Part shown: positions 51,601-59,961 of the stretch, one piece after another
Numbering within the stretch: position 1 is the first letter of the stretch
Layout: each line of letters starts with the position of its first letter
Source of the DNA: an uncultured Roseburia sp.
GTDB lineage: Bacteria; Bacillota; Clostridia; Lachnospirales; Lachnospiraceae
Direction: 5' to 3'
DNA length: 64,000 bases
Assembly (NCBI GenBank): GCA_947644305.1
Contig: CANRYS010000002.1
Coordinates: 124,001-188,000, forward strand
The notes under the pieces: generated by a model
Told to the model about the DNA's origin: nothing
The model's database searches: none
The model's input: the letters and a program-made list of their open reading frames with translations, nothing else
Position numbers and translations under genes: made by a program

Positions 51601-52438
51601 AGTTCAGGGATGGATCCGCATTATGGAAATCGAAGCGTATGGGGAGAAAGTGGATACGACGGGCTGTCAGTGCCAGCTCGGTACACCAGAATTAACCTGC
51701 GAGGATTCCATCGAAGTGGACAAAGAGACTTCACTTGGTTCTCTGACGTTGAATGCCAAGGCTATTTATTATAGCAGAGGTTGTAAGGAGCAGGGGCATA
51801 GTACCGAAAAGCCGTCTTATACTTACACAGTTGTACAGGATGACGCGAACATTGCCTCCTTAAGTGGAAATGAACTCACTGTCAATGGTATGGGTACCGT
51901 GAAAATCCGTGTCACTGCTTCTATGAATGGAATTTCAAAAAGTGCAGACAAGGAAATATCGGCAGTGAAATCCGGTTACACAAACTTTGCGCTTGCTTCC
52001 AATGGAAGCACAGCGACGTGTTCTGATGGTTATGACACAAGTTGCCCACCGGAAAATGTAATTGATGGGAATACCTCCTTTAGCAACAGTAAAAGATGGA
52101 GGACAACCGTTTTTCCAGCGCATCTGGAAATTGATTTCGGCCAGAGCCGGGCAATAGACAGGATCAACCTGTTCAGCCAACAGGATTCCGGCAACATTAC
52201 GCCAACGCTTAGCATGACAGGAAAATATGCGATTACTGATTTTAACATATCCTATTGGGATGGCGTGGCTAATGATTGGATAGAACTAAAGAAAGTGACA
52301 TCAAATAAGGCAATCTGGTATCAGTTGGTATTGGATCGTCAGATAACGACTACCAAGATCCGCATCGACATACCTGCGAAAGTATGTGATGGCTGGGCTC
52401 GTATTGTGGAAATCGAAGCATGGGGATATGCGGACTAA
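45650..52438 (+). CDS. Very large secreted GH115 alpha-glucuronidase with discoidin and Cys-rich Ig-like modules
   Basis: The 2262-residue enzyme has a signal peptide (FVAVALVAALFVTPFGATDF), two lysine-rich Ig-like domains (~40-215), a Pro/Thr/Ser linker, and a GH115 core (~265-960). Core signatures are KWETYKIQVIE, GSDKRGAIYGLYHISEMMGV, KYRGIFLNDEAP, NYLWPAMWSN, GTSHHEPLC and YHFDYHGGPTSYEWV. A BACON-like segment (PSDDWIRVSKTSGRV) and the GH115 C-terminal domain follow. The last ~900 residues hold about four F5/8-type (discoidin, CBM32-like) domains and two Ig-like domains that start with CQC (DCQCDLQSPVF, GCQCQLGTPEL). GAAAGGAG precedes ATG 45650. The discoidin domains probably bind plant glycans. 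Confidence 0.9.
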   Translation: MQQKWCSGLTRFVAVALVAALFVTPFGATDFVSAAGKKTIKTIQLTKPALQTLALQKGEKYKLNWKVTPKSLKKKVSITSGKKSVVRVRKSGVLKAKKAGKATITIQSKTKPKKTVKLKVTVHKKLMKAKKVSLNQKSAVLAPGGRLALKATISPKKATVKKVTYSSSEKLVATVSQKGIVTAKKEGTAKITAYAQDGRGAKAVCNIKVQKRSADVEPTSDPGTGTPSAIPTGAPSMGTETPPVGTEDPSVTPSAKPSSSPIQDQPYMDKFLLSKENQAVSVYIDESGSDYDAMSLVAESFAGDMALVSEEGASPNILTKRSDLKGSAIIVGSIGNNDVIDSLIEKNRVEVSDIKGKWETYKIQVIENPTNEVGKAIVVVGSDKRGAIYGLYHISEMMGVSPWVYWGDALPETKKEIVLEDKDLTTTSKEPSVKYRGIFLNDEAPSLTGWVKDKFGDYNEEFYKHVYELILRCKGNYLWPAMWSNSFSDDGKETPIANAELADRYGIVMGTSHHEPLCRAGVEWQRIYKDYGSSNVWDFNKNGEAITKFWQDGVKRNKAFENVYTLGMRGEADSSLGGTVAENIQLLKDVITTQKNILKENALSDAPQVLTVYKEVEDFWHGNEETEGLKKWNALDDVTIMLCDDNFGNMRTLPVTEEEINRKGGWGMYYHFDYHGGPTSYEWVNSVELNKVWEQMTMAYEHGIDDIWIVNVGDLKPMEMNISYFLDMAYDYDTWGAGGLNKTETYRRQWVKQQFGSALNDEQIEDVDSILKDYTWLNGSCKPETLNSGTYHVTNYNEAMEMLGRIESMIQKADQYKEVIPEKLQAAYYELVYFPAVASANVAKIQIYAGLNTYYYDQGSMLANLYASLLEQAVQTDQDLEYTYNSDMPGVGDKWKNMMSSPHVGFVTWNSTGWSYPQAKWLTPPETPLMLVNLQNQEKAVTKGEASLDDFTNINQESYTVTISNGGGQAFAYQATPSDDWIRVSKTSGRVTIQDMLEVSVDWSKVTENKSGRVTLEGADGTVTLIVNAKVYEPSALEDKTYVYANGYASMLAGQFTGSGTGVDGAACKTIEDYGKMGEALRAFPSTSSYAGKPGDAPYVEYKVQVPAEGDYKLTAYTAPSNNIDRNDVSIRYGLSVNGSDISVVNTINSSNFSPGAYSGTWTTDVKMNGRRTECDVHLTSGVNTIRIYAVDPTFVLQKLVVSETSVKTSHFGPGESYYVGKKVSGKTALTKLPYDCFVIPGVMDAVAFEGSKEPDQTVLHAEEGKEYAYPVIVTGENTYQFSLSAKSEQGAQVKLLWNDKVIGTLEIGKEDTIYRMESDIALTPGQGVITLKLESGSADIEYIKARIKDSTGSQAAFLSSSSEQSGHDAVFAYDGENKTTWMPENSDAEKWIVLDFDSEYYFDRFALVGTGVTGYQVQVQEGDSWNTVYTGTEITKGTQIFIQGKKAIKSQKLRFVFEGTDIEIAEIDVKPYLNWAMEDNVTVSGEKNSGGSISVPASVTDGDRITKGMEASVGSSSDASRHLVTMEFEQPRTIDTVRVVSLQSSEAASPGTGTIPDLSMTSDRAQYSYRASYYDGDTWTEIGATVRPNSGDPKVFSEFTLSKPVQAYAVRLEIYTSNWIRINEFEAVQTQKFQAVAADTEKEFTEAATHFDVNLSKELSLGRIVLEGAYDPSLAFSYYDKDKTAYERIDAKDMDIIKTADGCYAIPAKEIVTSALRITSEKELAITNVVVYEAAKWQEVSEDCQCDLQSPVFKSADDIVIPYGKDSVKIAFESEAAHGNCQADGHENGVVSYRYALTDNSDGIAELDGTGIRFKGNGTATLRIRAELNGYVRYGMKTFTVTKATEVSDTYKNYAAATNGGEGVVPTGGEGPASRLIDGDKHSNDGRWRIQASTAYAEVYFDGLKDIDKVYFYSQQSGTPVEEITDDMTSTLAQKDLTFSYLKDGKWVTFEGGTITGNDKVKCGIELTDSVRTPAIRVDVNSAVQGWIRIMEIEAYGEKVDTTGCQCQLGTPELTCEDSIEVDKETSLGSLTLNAKAIYYSRGCKEQGHSTEKPSYTYTVVQDDANIASLSGNELTVNGMGTVKIRVTASMNGISKSADKEISAVKSGYTNFALASNGSTATCSDGYDTSCPPENVIDGNTSFSNSKRWRTTVFPAHLEIDFGQSRAIDRINLFSQQDSGNITPTLSMTGKYAITDFNISYWDGVANDWIELKKVTSNKAIWYQLVLDRQITTTKIRIDIPAKVCDGWARIVEIEAWGYAD

Positions 52439-52462
52439 TGTAGTGGTTTTACGATGTAACCC

Positions 52463-52512
52463 GGAGGCTGTTACACTGACTGAAAAAATCAGTTGGTGTG
52501 CAGCCTCCTTTC
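52463..52512 (+). terminator. Rho-independent terminator of the large GH115 gene
   Basis: GGAGGCTG/CAGCCTCC with inner ACAC/GTGT and GACTG/CAGT form a long stem, followed by TTTCC, 25 bp after the stop codon. The next 200 bp up to the chemoreceptor hold no gene that I can support. Confidence 0.8.
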
Positions 52513-52714
52513 CATATCTAAAGAAAAAATCTTTCAGGCTTTCAGGCAGTGTTACGCTGGAAGTGGTTGTAAAATTGTGGATATTATGGTAGGATAATAA
52601 TGGAACGAAAAGGCTACTTTAGTTACAAAATGTACTAGCTCAACAGTGGGTTTAAATTCGCGCCATCGAGCTAGCATACGAAAGCAGAGAGAAACTGTTT
52701 AGATAGGAGGAAGT

Positions 52715-54754
52715 ATGGTGAAAAACTGGAAAATGGGGTTTGTCATTGCATCAATTGTTGCTGTGATTTCAGCGGTGTCGATGGGGGTGGTGTTTTATAT
52801 TTCCAACAGCAATATTACGTCGGTGCTCATCAACGATGTGGAAAACAATATGCAGACATCCTTGGAGGCAAAAACTAAGCTGATTGATGAGTATATATTG
52901 AATGCGGAGAGTCAACTGATATCTTTTTCAAAAGAACGGGATATCATAGATTTTTTGCGAAATACAGACGATAAGGCGAAGCGGCAAGAGCTGCAGGCTT
53001 ATAATTCGGAGTATTTTGCAGCGCTCAAAGGCTGGGAGGGGATGTATGTGTGTGACTGGAAGACCGAGACACTGACCCATTCCAATACGTCTGCGGTGGG
53101 AATGGTTCTGCGTGAGGGCGACTCGCTCAAGCAGCTACACGAAAATCTGATAGCGGCAAAAGACGGTGTATTTAATACGGGTATCCTGAAGTCGCCGGCA
53201 TCGGGACAGCTCATAATATCTATGTATGTCCCGATTTATGATGGGGATACTCCTCTTGGATTTGTCGGAGGCGCGATCCAGACAGACGGTCTTGCACAGC
53301 AGTTGGATGCTGTATCCACACATGGCATTGAGAACACGATCTATTCACTTATCAATGTGGGGAAGAAGCAGTATATATTTGACGATAACCCCGACTTGAT
53401 CCTGACAGAGATCCAGGAGAAATCTCTTTTAGATGTCATTTCCATGATTGATAGTGGGAAGGAAACAGGGCAGATTACATATAACGGGGAAGATGGCGTG
53501 GAGTATTTCTCGGTCTTTAAGTCGATCCCGGAGAGGGGATGGGCGCTGGTGATCAGGAATGATAAGGACGAACTGTATCAGCCAATATACGAGAGCCGAT
53601 TGGTTCTTGGCATTGTTTGCATTCTTGCTTTTCTTTTGATTACCGTTATGTCATGGGTGATGATAACCGTCAATTTGAAACCGCTCAAAAAGGTGATCAA
53701 GAAGATTGAGAAGATCGAAACACTCGACTTGAGTGAGGATGATATGATTAAAGGTTATATTGGATATAGCAGCGAGGTCGGTAAGCTGGCTACAGCGGTA
53801 GATTCACTTACCATTACATTCCGTAAGATGTTGAATACATTGAATGATTGTTCGGAGTCTCTGGTGGGAAGCTCAGAGACGATGAGGACGGCTTCGAGGG
53901 ATTTAATGGGGAGTGTGGAAGACAATTCGGCGACGACGGAAGAATTGTCTGCCAGTATCCTTAACACAAACTCATCCATAGGGGTGGTTACGGGTGAGGT
54001 TGAGAAAATCCATGATATCGTAGGGGATATTACGGACTGTGCCCGGGACGGAAGTGAAAAGAGTGATACTCTGATTCAGACGGCAAATACTATGAGTAAA
54101 ACTGCAGCGGATACGTTGGAAAACAATACGAAAAAGGTTGAGGAAACGAAGAGAAATATTGAGGATGCGATGCGCAATCTTCAGTCTCTTGTGAAGATCA
54201 ACGAGATGGCGACGCAGATTTTGAATATCACGAGTCAGACCAATCTTCTCTCACTGAATGCTTCCATTGAGGCAGCAAGGGCAGGAGAGGCAGGAAAAGG
54301 ATTTGCCGTCGTCGCAAAAGAGATTGGAAGCCTGGCGGAAAATTCATCGGAGACAGTCAACCAGATTCAGGCACTCTGTGTAGATGCAAACAAAAGCATA
54401 GAAAGCATTCAGATGTGTTTTGAAGATATCATCGCGTTTATGGAAACCGATGTATCCGGTAAATTTCAGGAATTTGCAACGATGGCCAATCAGTATGAAG
54501 CTGTGGTAAACGATATCCAGGAAGTCATTCATAGCATTCATAATAAGACTTCTGTATTTTCAGAGAGTGCCACGAATATACGGGATCAGATCAATAATGT
54601 CAAACTGGCATCGAATGACAACGAACAAGGGGTGGACGATATTATCGTCAAAAATGACCTAACTACTCAGACTGCCGATTCTATTTTTAAAATCGCAGAT
54701 TTGAACCAGTCAAATGTGGAAGCGATCAAGGACATTCTGAATATGTTTAAGTAG
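52715..54754 (+). CDS. Methyl-accepting chemotaxis protein
   Basis: The 679-residue receptor has an N-terminal membrane helix ([20 protein letters not shown]), a double-Cache-like extracellular sensor (~40-285; [20 protein letters not shown]), a second helix ([20 protein letters not shown]), HAMP, and a signalling domain with [20 protein letters not shown] and [27 protein letters not shown] precedes the start; GTG 52718 is an alternative. It follows the GH115 cluster and could sense xylan-derived sugars, which is inference from position only. Confidence 0.9.
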   Translation: MVKNWKMGFVIASIVAVISAVSMGVVFYISNSNITSVLINDVENNMQTSLEAKTKLIDEYILNAESQLISFSKERDIIDFLRNTDDKAKRQELQAYNSEYFAALKGWEGMYVCDWKTETLTHSNTSAVGMVLREGDSLKQLHENLIAAKDGVFNTGILKSPASGQLIISMYVPIYDGDTPLGFVGGAIQTDGLAQQLDAVSTHGIENTIYSLINVGKKQYIFDDNPDLILTEIQEKSLLDVISMIDSGKETGQITYNGEDGVEYFSVFKSIPERGWALVIRNDKDELYQPIYESRLVLGIVCILAFLLITVMSWVMITVNLKPLKKVIKKIEKIETLDLSEDDMIKGYIGYSSEVGKLATAVDSLTITFRKMLNTLNDCSESLVGSSETMRTASRDLMGSVEDNSATTEELSASILNTNSSIGVVTGEVEKIHDIVGDITDCARDGSEKSDTLIQTANTMSKTAADTLENNTKKVEETKRNIEDAMRNLQSLVKINEMATQILNITSQTNLLSLNASIEAARAGEAGKGFAVVAKEIGSLAENSSETVNQIQALCVDANKSIESIQMCFEDIIAFMETDVSGKFQEFATMANQYEAVVNDIQEVIHSIHNKTSVFSESATNIRDQINNVKLASNDNEQGVDDIIVKNDLTTQTADSIFKIADLNQSNVEAIKDILNMFK

Positions 54755-54765
54755 AGAATAGGAAA

Positions 54766-54813
54766 AGGCTGTGGCGCCAACGGATGAAAAACCATTGGTG
54801 CCACAGCCTCTTT
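54766..54813. terminator. Bidirectional terminator between the chemoreceptor and argH
   Basis: AGGCTGTGGCGCCAA (54766-54780) pairs with TTGGTGCCACAGCCT (54795-54809) with one G-U pair, followed by CTTTTAA. It can serve both convergent genes. Confidence 0.8.
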
Positions 54814-54848
54814 TAACGTAGTGGTGCCATCGAGCTTTCGAAAAAACC

Positions 54849-56225
54849 TCAGCTCTCCATCAGATATTTCTCATTGATGGCAAGAACCTGTGCCATCGCC
54901 TGTTCACCGGGGGCGCCGATGGTATTTCGTTTCTCCACACAGGTTTTCATGGAAATTGCCTCATAGATATCCTCCTCAAAGACGGGGGATATTTTTTTGT
55001 ATTCTTCCAGGGGAAGTTCGTCCAGGGAAATATTTTTGTCGATGCAGGTAAGTACCAGTTGGCCGATGATACCGTGGGCGTCGCGGAAAGCAACACCGTG
55101 GTTGACCAGATAGTCGGCGGCGTCTGTGGCGTTGGTGAAACCGTTCTTTGCGCTGGCCTCCATATTTTCCTTATTAAATTTTATGGTGTCGATCATGCCG
55201 GTAAATAAGGAGATACAGCCCTTTACTGTGTCGATGGCATCAAAGACAAGTTCTTTGTCTTCCTGCATATCTTTGTTATAGGCCAGAGGAATCCCTTTCA
55301 TCGTTGTGAGGATAGAGATCAGGGCGCCGTAGACACGTCCAGTTTTTCCGCGGACGAGCTCAGCGATGTCTGGATTTTTCTTCTGGGGCATAATGCTGCT
55401 GCCTGTGGAATACGAATCATCGATATCCACAAACTGGTATTCGTTGGAATTCCACAGAATAATCTCTTCGCAAAAACGACTCAGGTGCATCATAATAGTA
55501 GAAAGTGCACTCAGAAGCTCGATCAGATAGTCCCTGTCAGATACGGAGTCCATGCTGTTTAGCGTGGGACCGTCAAAATTCAGAAGTTTTGCCGTGTAGT
55601 CCCGGTCCAGAGGATAGGTGGTGCCTGCCAGGGCGCCGGAGCCAAGAGGACAATAATTCATCCGGTCGTAGATGTCCCGGAGACGACTGCGGTCACGGCG
55701 GAACATCTCAAAATAAGCGCCAAAATGATGTGCCAGTGTCACCGGCTGGGCTTTTTGAAGATGCGTGAATCCCGGCATAAAGGTAGCCGTATTCTCTTTC
55801 ATAATATTGTGGACCACCGTCAGCAATTCCTTGAGCAGATCATTTAGCTCCACGATCTCATCCCGGGTGTACAGTTTCATATCCAGAGCCACCTGGTCGT
55901 TCCGGCTCCGTCCGGTGTGAAGCTTCTTGCCCGGCTCCCCGATGCGGTCGATGAGATTGGCCTCCACAAAGCTGTGGATATCTTCGTGTTCCGCTGTGAT
56001 TTCCAGCCCGCCGGATTCGATGTCTTCCAGTATCCCTTTTAATCCCTCGATGATTTTCTCTTTTTCACCGGTTGTCAGTATATGTTGTTTTTCCAGCATC
56101 GTCACATGGGCGATGCTTCCCAGGATATCCTGTTTGTAAAATTTCTGGTCAAAGGAGATCGAAGCATTAAAATTGTGTACCAGTTGATTCGTTTCCTTTG
56201 TAAAACGTCCGCCCCAGAGTTTCAT
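54849..56225 (-). CDS. argH: Argininosuccinate lyase
   Basis: ArgH splits argininosuccinate to arginine and fumarate. The 458-residue protein has KLWGGRFTKETNQLVHNFNA at the start, HTGRSRNDQVALD, the catalytic GFTHLQKAQPVTLAHHF, and the family signature GSSIMPQKKNPDIAEL. It stands alone, without argG. It may be under the ArgR encoded at 26771, but no operator was identified. A half-copy of the palindromic repeat (56315) lies upstream. Confidence 0.96.
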   Translation of the reverse strand: MKLWGGRFTKETNQLVHNFNASISFDQKFYKQDILGSIAHVTMLEKQHILTTGEKEKIIEGLKGILEDIESGGLEITAEHEDIHSFVEANLIDRIGEPGKKLHTGRSRNDQVALDMKLYTRDEIVELNDLLKELLTVVHNIMKENTATFMPGFTHLQKAQPVTLAHHFGAYFEMFRRDRSRLRDIYDRMNYCPLGSGALAGTTYPLDRDYTAKLLNFDGPTLNSMDSVSDRDYLIELLSALSTIMMHLSRFCEEIILWNSNEYQFVDIDDSYSTGSSIMPQKKNPDIAELVRGKTGRVYGALISILTTMKGIPLAYNKDMQEDKELVFDAIDTVKGCISLFTGMIDTIKFNKENMEASAKNGFTNATDAADYLVNHGVAFRDAHGIIGQLVLTCIDKNISLDELPLEEYKKISPVFEEDIYEAISMKTCVEKRNTIGAPGEQAMAQVLAINEKYLMES

Positions 56226-56314
56226 GATGTTTCCTCCGTTCTTTAGATAGTATTTACATCCTTTAATACTAACATTTTAGAGAGGGAAAATCAACTGCCA
56301 TTCTGATTAGCCGA

Positions 56315-56334
56315 ACGATGCCAAGTCGAACCCG
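56315..56334. repeat. Half-site of the palindromic repeat seen at 8494
   Basis: ACGATGCCAAGTCGAACCCG matches 18 of 20 bases of the left arm plus loop of the palindrome at 8494-8534. The right arm is absent. Confidence 0.5.
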
Positions 56335-56366
56335 CCGTGAATAGCAGTACAAATTCAATTCGTGAC

Positions 56367-56394
56367 TTGTAAATCTATTCTGTGATGGTATAAT
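56367..56394 (+). promoter_or_regulatory. Likely sigma-A promoter of the CPBP gene
   Basis: TTGTAA (56367-56372) and a perfect TATAAT (56389-56394) are 16 bp apart, 55 bp before the start. Confidence 0.5.
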
Positions 56395-56448
56395 GTAAGA
56401 AGTGGCCAGAGCGTTTCCGGCCTCACTATGATTTTAATGGGGGAGAAA

Positions 56449-57300
56449 ATGAAAAAACTTAAATCAACGGGTTTTGCTGTGCTCTATCTGGTAATACCGA
56501 TCCTGCTTCAGCTTATTGTAGGGATTGAGCTACAGATACAAATTATGCTTATGCAGTGGAGAGGAAAAGAGATCTCTATCCATGCCCTGGAACAAATGTT
56601 GTCGAACTATGGATTTAATCTGATTCTAGTAGCAATGATAAACCTCATTCTGATCGCGGGGATGGGTTCCTGGTATTATTTTATCCGAAGGCGACGAGAT
56701 GTATCTACGGTGGATTACCGGAAAATACTCTCTCCGAAGACGGTGGGCTGCCTGGCAGCACTGGCGTTCTTTGCCCAGTTTGTATGCAGCATTGTGATGG
56801 CTGTCATTGCCTTTGCATTCCCGGAAGTTTTTAAAGATTATGAAAAATTAATGGAGGGTGTGGACATCCATGTCCTGCCGGCGTGGGCCACATTGTTTAT
56901 CGTAGCGGTATGGGCGCCGTTAGCAGAGGAGATCGTTTTTCGTGCCATGATATTCCGAACGCTTCGCAAGGGTTTTGCCTTTTGGCCTGCTGCTGTATTA
57001 TCCGGCATTGCCTTCGGAGTGTATCATATGAATCTGATTCAGGGAGTGTATGCGTCCCTGCTGGGGATTCTGCTGGCATATATTTATGAAAAGACAAACT
57101 CACTTCTCGGCGTGTATTTATTTCATTTGAGTTTTAACCTGATGAACTATGGAATTTCTTTCATTCAGCAGCAGGCAGGGCTTCCTGAGCTTTTACAGGG
57201 GCTTATCACACTGGTTCTGATGGCGGCAGCGGGTCCTGGCCTGGCTGTATGTATCTATTTGTTTTCCAGGATATACCGAAAACAGGAGAATGAAAATTGA
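56449..57300 (+). CDS. CPBP family intramembrane metalloprotease
   Basis: The 283-residue protein has about eight membrane helices and complete CPBP motifs: AEEIVFRAMIF (motif 1, E-E-x-x-x-R), FGVYHMNLIQG (motif 2, F-x-x-x-H) and FHLSFNLMNY (motif 3, H-x-x-x-N). All metal-binding residues are present, unlike the variant in the copy at 29601, so this one looks active. ATG 56449 follows GGGGGAG; an upstream in-frame ATG at 56428 has no Shine-Dalgarno. Its substrate is unknown. Confidence 0.85.
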   Translation: MKKLKSTGFAVLYLVIPILLQLIVGIELQIQIMLMQWRGKEISIHALEQMLSNYGFNLILVAMINLILIAGMGSWYYFIRRRRDVSTVDYRKILSPKTVGCLAALAFFAQFVCSIVMAVIAFAFPEVFKDYEKLMEGVDIHVLPAWATLFIVAVWAPLAEEIVFRAMIFRTLRKGFAFWPAAVLSGIAFGVYHMNLIQGVYASLLGILLAYIYEKTNSLLGVYLFHLSFNLMNYGISFIQQQAGLPELLQGLITLVLMAAAGPGLAVCIYLFSRIYRKQENEN

Positions 57301-57312
57301 TTTTACACAATC

Positions 57313-57341
57313 TTGCAAAAACGTTAGAGTTCTTGTATAAT
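57313..57341 (+). promoter_or_regulatory. Sigma-A promoter of the transglycosylase gene
   Basis: TTGCAA (57313-57318) and a perfect TATAAT (57336-57341) are exactly 17 bp apart, 52 bp before the start. Confidence 0.65.
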
Positions 57342-57393
57342 ATACGGTGGAAGCATGACGATGTCGTTGTGCTAAACCAATGGAGGTGAAGAT

Positions 57394-58278
57394 GTGGCAC
57401 TTACAGTAAATGATATAGCGGCAGTGGATGGGCAGAATCCAAGCTATGCCAATCGGGCAGGAAGCAGAAAAACGACCATCACTCCCTTTTCTGAAGTTTT
57501 AAAACAGCAGGAAAAAAATTTGAACGTTTCAGAGGCGTCGAAAGAAAATATTTCTACCGAAAAGACTTCTTCTCAGAAGGCAGAAAATACTTCCGCGGGA
57601 CATGTGGCGGAGACGAAAGGAACCACTGGAACGAGGCACTCGGATGGCACGCTGACAACAACGCTTTCGGATATTTTCCGCCGTGCTTCTGAAAAATATG
57701 GTGTCTCCTATGAGTTTTTGACAGCGGTGGCAAAGGCAGAGTCGAATTTCAATCCCAACTGTGTCTCTTCTGCTGGAGCAAAGGGGATCATGCAGATCAT
57801 GCCGGCGGAGGCAAAAGGTCTTGGGATACAGGATATTTTTGATGCGGAGCAGAACATCATGGGATCGGCGAAGCTGCTAGCGGCACATCTAAAGAAATTT
57901 AATGGGGATACGACCCTGGCGGCGGCAGCCTATAATGCCGGCAGTGGTAGAGTAAAACAGTATGGTGGTGTCCCTCCCTTTAAAGAGACACAAAATTATG
58001 TAAAGAAGATCGCTGCCTATATGAAAGAAGGCGTGACTGTTCCAGATAAAACCGTTACCGTCAGCCCCAACAAGCTGAGTGGAGATGTGACAAAGAGCCA
58101 GAAAAAGGCAGGCAGTACATCAGATCAGACAGGAACCGATGCATTAAATGCGGTGGCGGCCACGGAAGAAGAACTGAACCAGAGTATGGTCGTGGTGGGA
58201 TCTGGAGACAGTGCTGTCAAGATGACCTATGGGGCGTACCAGAGATATCTCGAACTGGGAAGCCTGGGAGTGGGCTGA
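57394..58278 (+). CDS. Lytic transglycosylase (SLT domain)
   Basis: The 294-residue product has an N-terminal Ser/Thr/Lys-rich disordered part (~1-90), then a goose-type/SLT lysozyme domain at ~95-210. Catalytic Glu lies in AVAKAESNFNPNCVSSAGAK, followed by GIMQIMPAEAKGLGI and AAAAYNAGSGRVKQYGG. A C-terminal tail has no known motif. No signal peptide is visible, so export may be through a flagellar or other route, as for some SLT proteins with this type of N-terminus. It cleaves peptidoglycan glycan strands. The start is GTG after GGAGGTG. Confidence 0.88.
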   Translation: MALTVNDIAAVDGQNPSYANRAGSRKTTITPFSEVLKQQEKNLNVSEASKENISTEKTSSQKAENTSAGHVAETKGTTGTRHSDGTLTTTLSDIFRRASEKYGVSYEFLTAVAKAESNFNPNCVSSAGAKGIMQIMPAEAKGLGIQDIFDAEQNIMGSAKLLAAHLKKFNGDTTLAAAAYNAGSGRVKQYGGVPPFKETQNYVKKIAAYMKEGVTVPDKTVTVSPNKLSGDVTKSQKKAGSTSDQTGTDALNAVAATEEELNQSMVVVGSGDSAVKMTYGAYQRYLELGSLGVG

Positions 58279-58342
58279 AAAAGCAGGTTCTGATATTGAT
58301 AAAATATAGAATAATATGAGTGAATATAAAGGAGATTAGAAC

Positions 58343-59887
58343 ATGAGTAAGAAACCTACAGTATTGATGATCTTGGATGGATATGGACTGAATGACAAGA
58401 CCGAAGGAAATGCCGTTGCCGAAGGAAAGACGCCGGTCATGGATCGACTGATGGCAGAGTGTCCTTTTGTCAAGGGAAATGCCAGTGGTATGGCGGTTGG
58501 TCTGCCAGAGGGACAGATGGGAAATTCCGAGGTTGGACACCTGAATATGGGCGCAGGGCGTATCGTGTATCAGGAATTGACAAGAATCACCAAGGAGATT
58601 GAGGACGGGGTTTTCTTTGAGAACAAGGCGCTCCTTCAAGCGATAGATAATTGTAAGAAACATAACTCAGACCTTCACCTTTTCGGACTTCTGTCTGATG
58701 GCGGTGTGCACAGTCACAATACACATATGTATGCTCTGTTGGAGCTGGCGAAGAAGAATGGTATTGAAAATGTATATCTTCATGCTTTTTTGGACGGAAG
58801 AGATACACCGCCGGCATCGGGAAAAGATTTTGTGAAGGCGGCGATGGACAAGATGGAAGAGATCGGTGTGGGACAGGTAGCCACTGTGATGGGACGTTAT
58901 TATGTAATGGACCGTGATAATCGGTGGGATCGTGTTCAGAAGGCATACGAGGCGCTGGTTCTTGGAAAAGGTGAGACCGCCGAATGCGGGCTGTGTGCTG
59001 TACAGCAGTCTTATGATAAAGAGGAGACCGATGAATTCGTTCTTCCTACCGTGATTGTAAAAGATGGTGCGCCGGTAGCCACGGTAAAAGAAAATGATTC
59101 TGTTATTTTCTATAATTTCCGTCCTGACCGCGCAAGAGAGATTACAAGAGCGTTCTGTGATGATAAATTTGAGGGATTTGAGCGCGCCAATGGATATTTC
59201 CCATTGACATTTGTAGTATTTACTGAGTATGATGTGACGATTCCGAATAAAATTGTAGCGTTTCATAAGGTGGAGATTAACAATACCTTCGGCGAGTTTC
59301 TGGCGAAAAACGGATTGAAGCAGCTTCGTACTGCTGAGACGGAGAAGTATGCGCATGTTACGTTTTTCTTTAACGGAGGTGTCGAGGAGCCAAACGAGGG
59401 AGAGGACAGACTGTTAGTCAATTCCCCGAAAGTGGCTACCTATGACCTGCAGCCAGAGATGAGTGCTTATAAAGTGTGTGAGGGCCTGGTGGATGCCATC
59501 AAGTCAGACAAGTATGATGTGATCATCGTCAATTTTGCCAATCCGGATATGGTTGGCCATACCGGTGTGGAAGCAGCGGCGATCCAGGCGATCGAGGCAG
59601 TGGATGAATGTGTCGGTAAGGTTGTGGACGCCATTAAGGAAGTGGATGGACAGATGTTTATCTGTGCGGATCATGGAAATGCAGAGCAGCTCATAGATTA
59701 TGAGACGAAGCAGCCATTTACCGCGCATACCATTAATCCGGTTCCGTTTATTCTGGTGAATTATGATGATGCGTACACATTGAGAGAAGGCGGCTGCCTG
59801 GCAGATATCGCTCCTACACTGATCGAGATGATGGGAATGACCCAGCCGGAGGAGATGACTGGAAAGTCTCTGTTGATAAAAAAATAA
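58343..59887 (+). CDS. gpmI: 2,3-bisphosphoglycerate-independent phosphoglycerate mutase
   Basis: GpmI interconverts 3- and 2-phosphoglycerate with two metal ions. The 514-residue protein has VLMILDGYGLND (first metal Asp), GQMGNSEVGHLNMGAGR with the catalytic Ser, HAFLDGRDTPP, FYNFRPDRAREIT, and ICADHGNAEQL near the end. AAAGGAGAT lies before the start. The enzyme type is usual in spore-forming Firmicutes, where Mn dependence links glycolysis to spore physiology. Confidence 0.96.
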   Translation: MSKKPTVLMILDGYGLNDKTEGNAVAEGKTPVMDRLMAECPFVKGNASGMAVGLPEGQMGNSEVGHLNMGAGRIVYQELTRITKEIEDGVFFENKALLQAIDNCKKHNSDLHLFGLLSDGGVHSHNTHMYALLELAKKNGIENVYLHAFLDGRDTPPASGKDFVKAAMDKMEEIGVGQVATVMGRYYVMDRDNRWDRVQKAYEALVLGKGETAECGLCAVQQSYDKEETDEFVLPTVIVKDGAPVATVKENDSVIFYNFRPDRAREITRAFCDDKFEGFERANGYFPLTFVVFTEYDVTIPNKIVAFHKVEINNTFGEFLAKNGLKQLRTAETEKYAHVTFFFNGGVEEPNEGEDRLLVNSPKVATYDLQPEMSAYKVCEGLVDAIKSDKYDVIIVNFANPDMVGHTGVEAAAIQAIEAVDECVGKVVDAIKEVDGQMFICADHGNAEQLIDYETKQPFTAHTINPVPFILVNYDDAYTLREGGCLADIAPTLIEMMGMTQPEEMTGKSLLIKK

Positions 59888-59891
59888 GGAA

Positions 59892-59940
59892 GCAAAGTTT
59901 GTGCGCGCACGCCCAAACTTGGTAAGAACTTTTAGTTCTT
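59892..59940. repeat. Two adjacent short hairpins after gpmI
   Basis: AAGTTTG/CAAACTT (59894-59919) with inner GCG/CGC, and TAAGAAC/GTTCTTA (59922-59940) with loop TTTTA, stand between gpmI and the next gene. They lack T runs and may act as weak terminators or leader structures. Confidence 0.4.
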
Positions 59941-59961
59941 AGGCACAGAAGGAGGAGAAAA

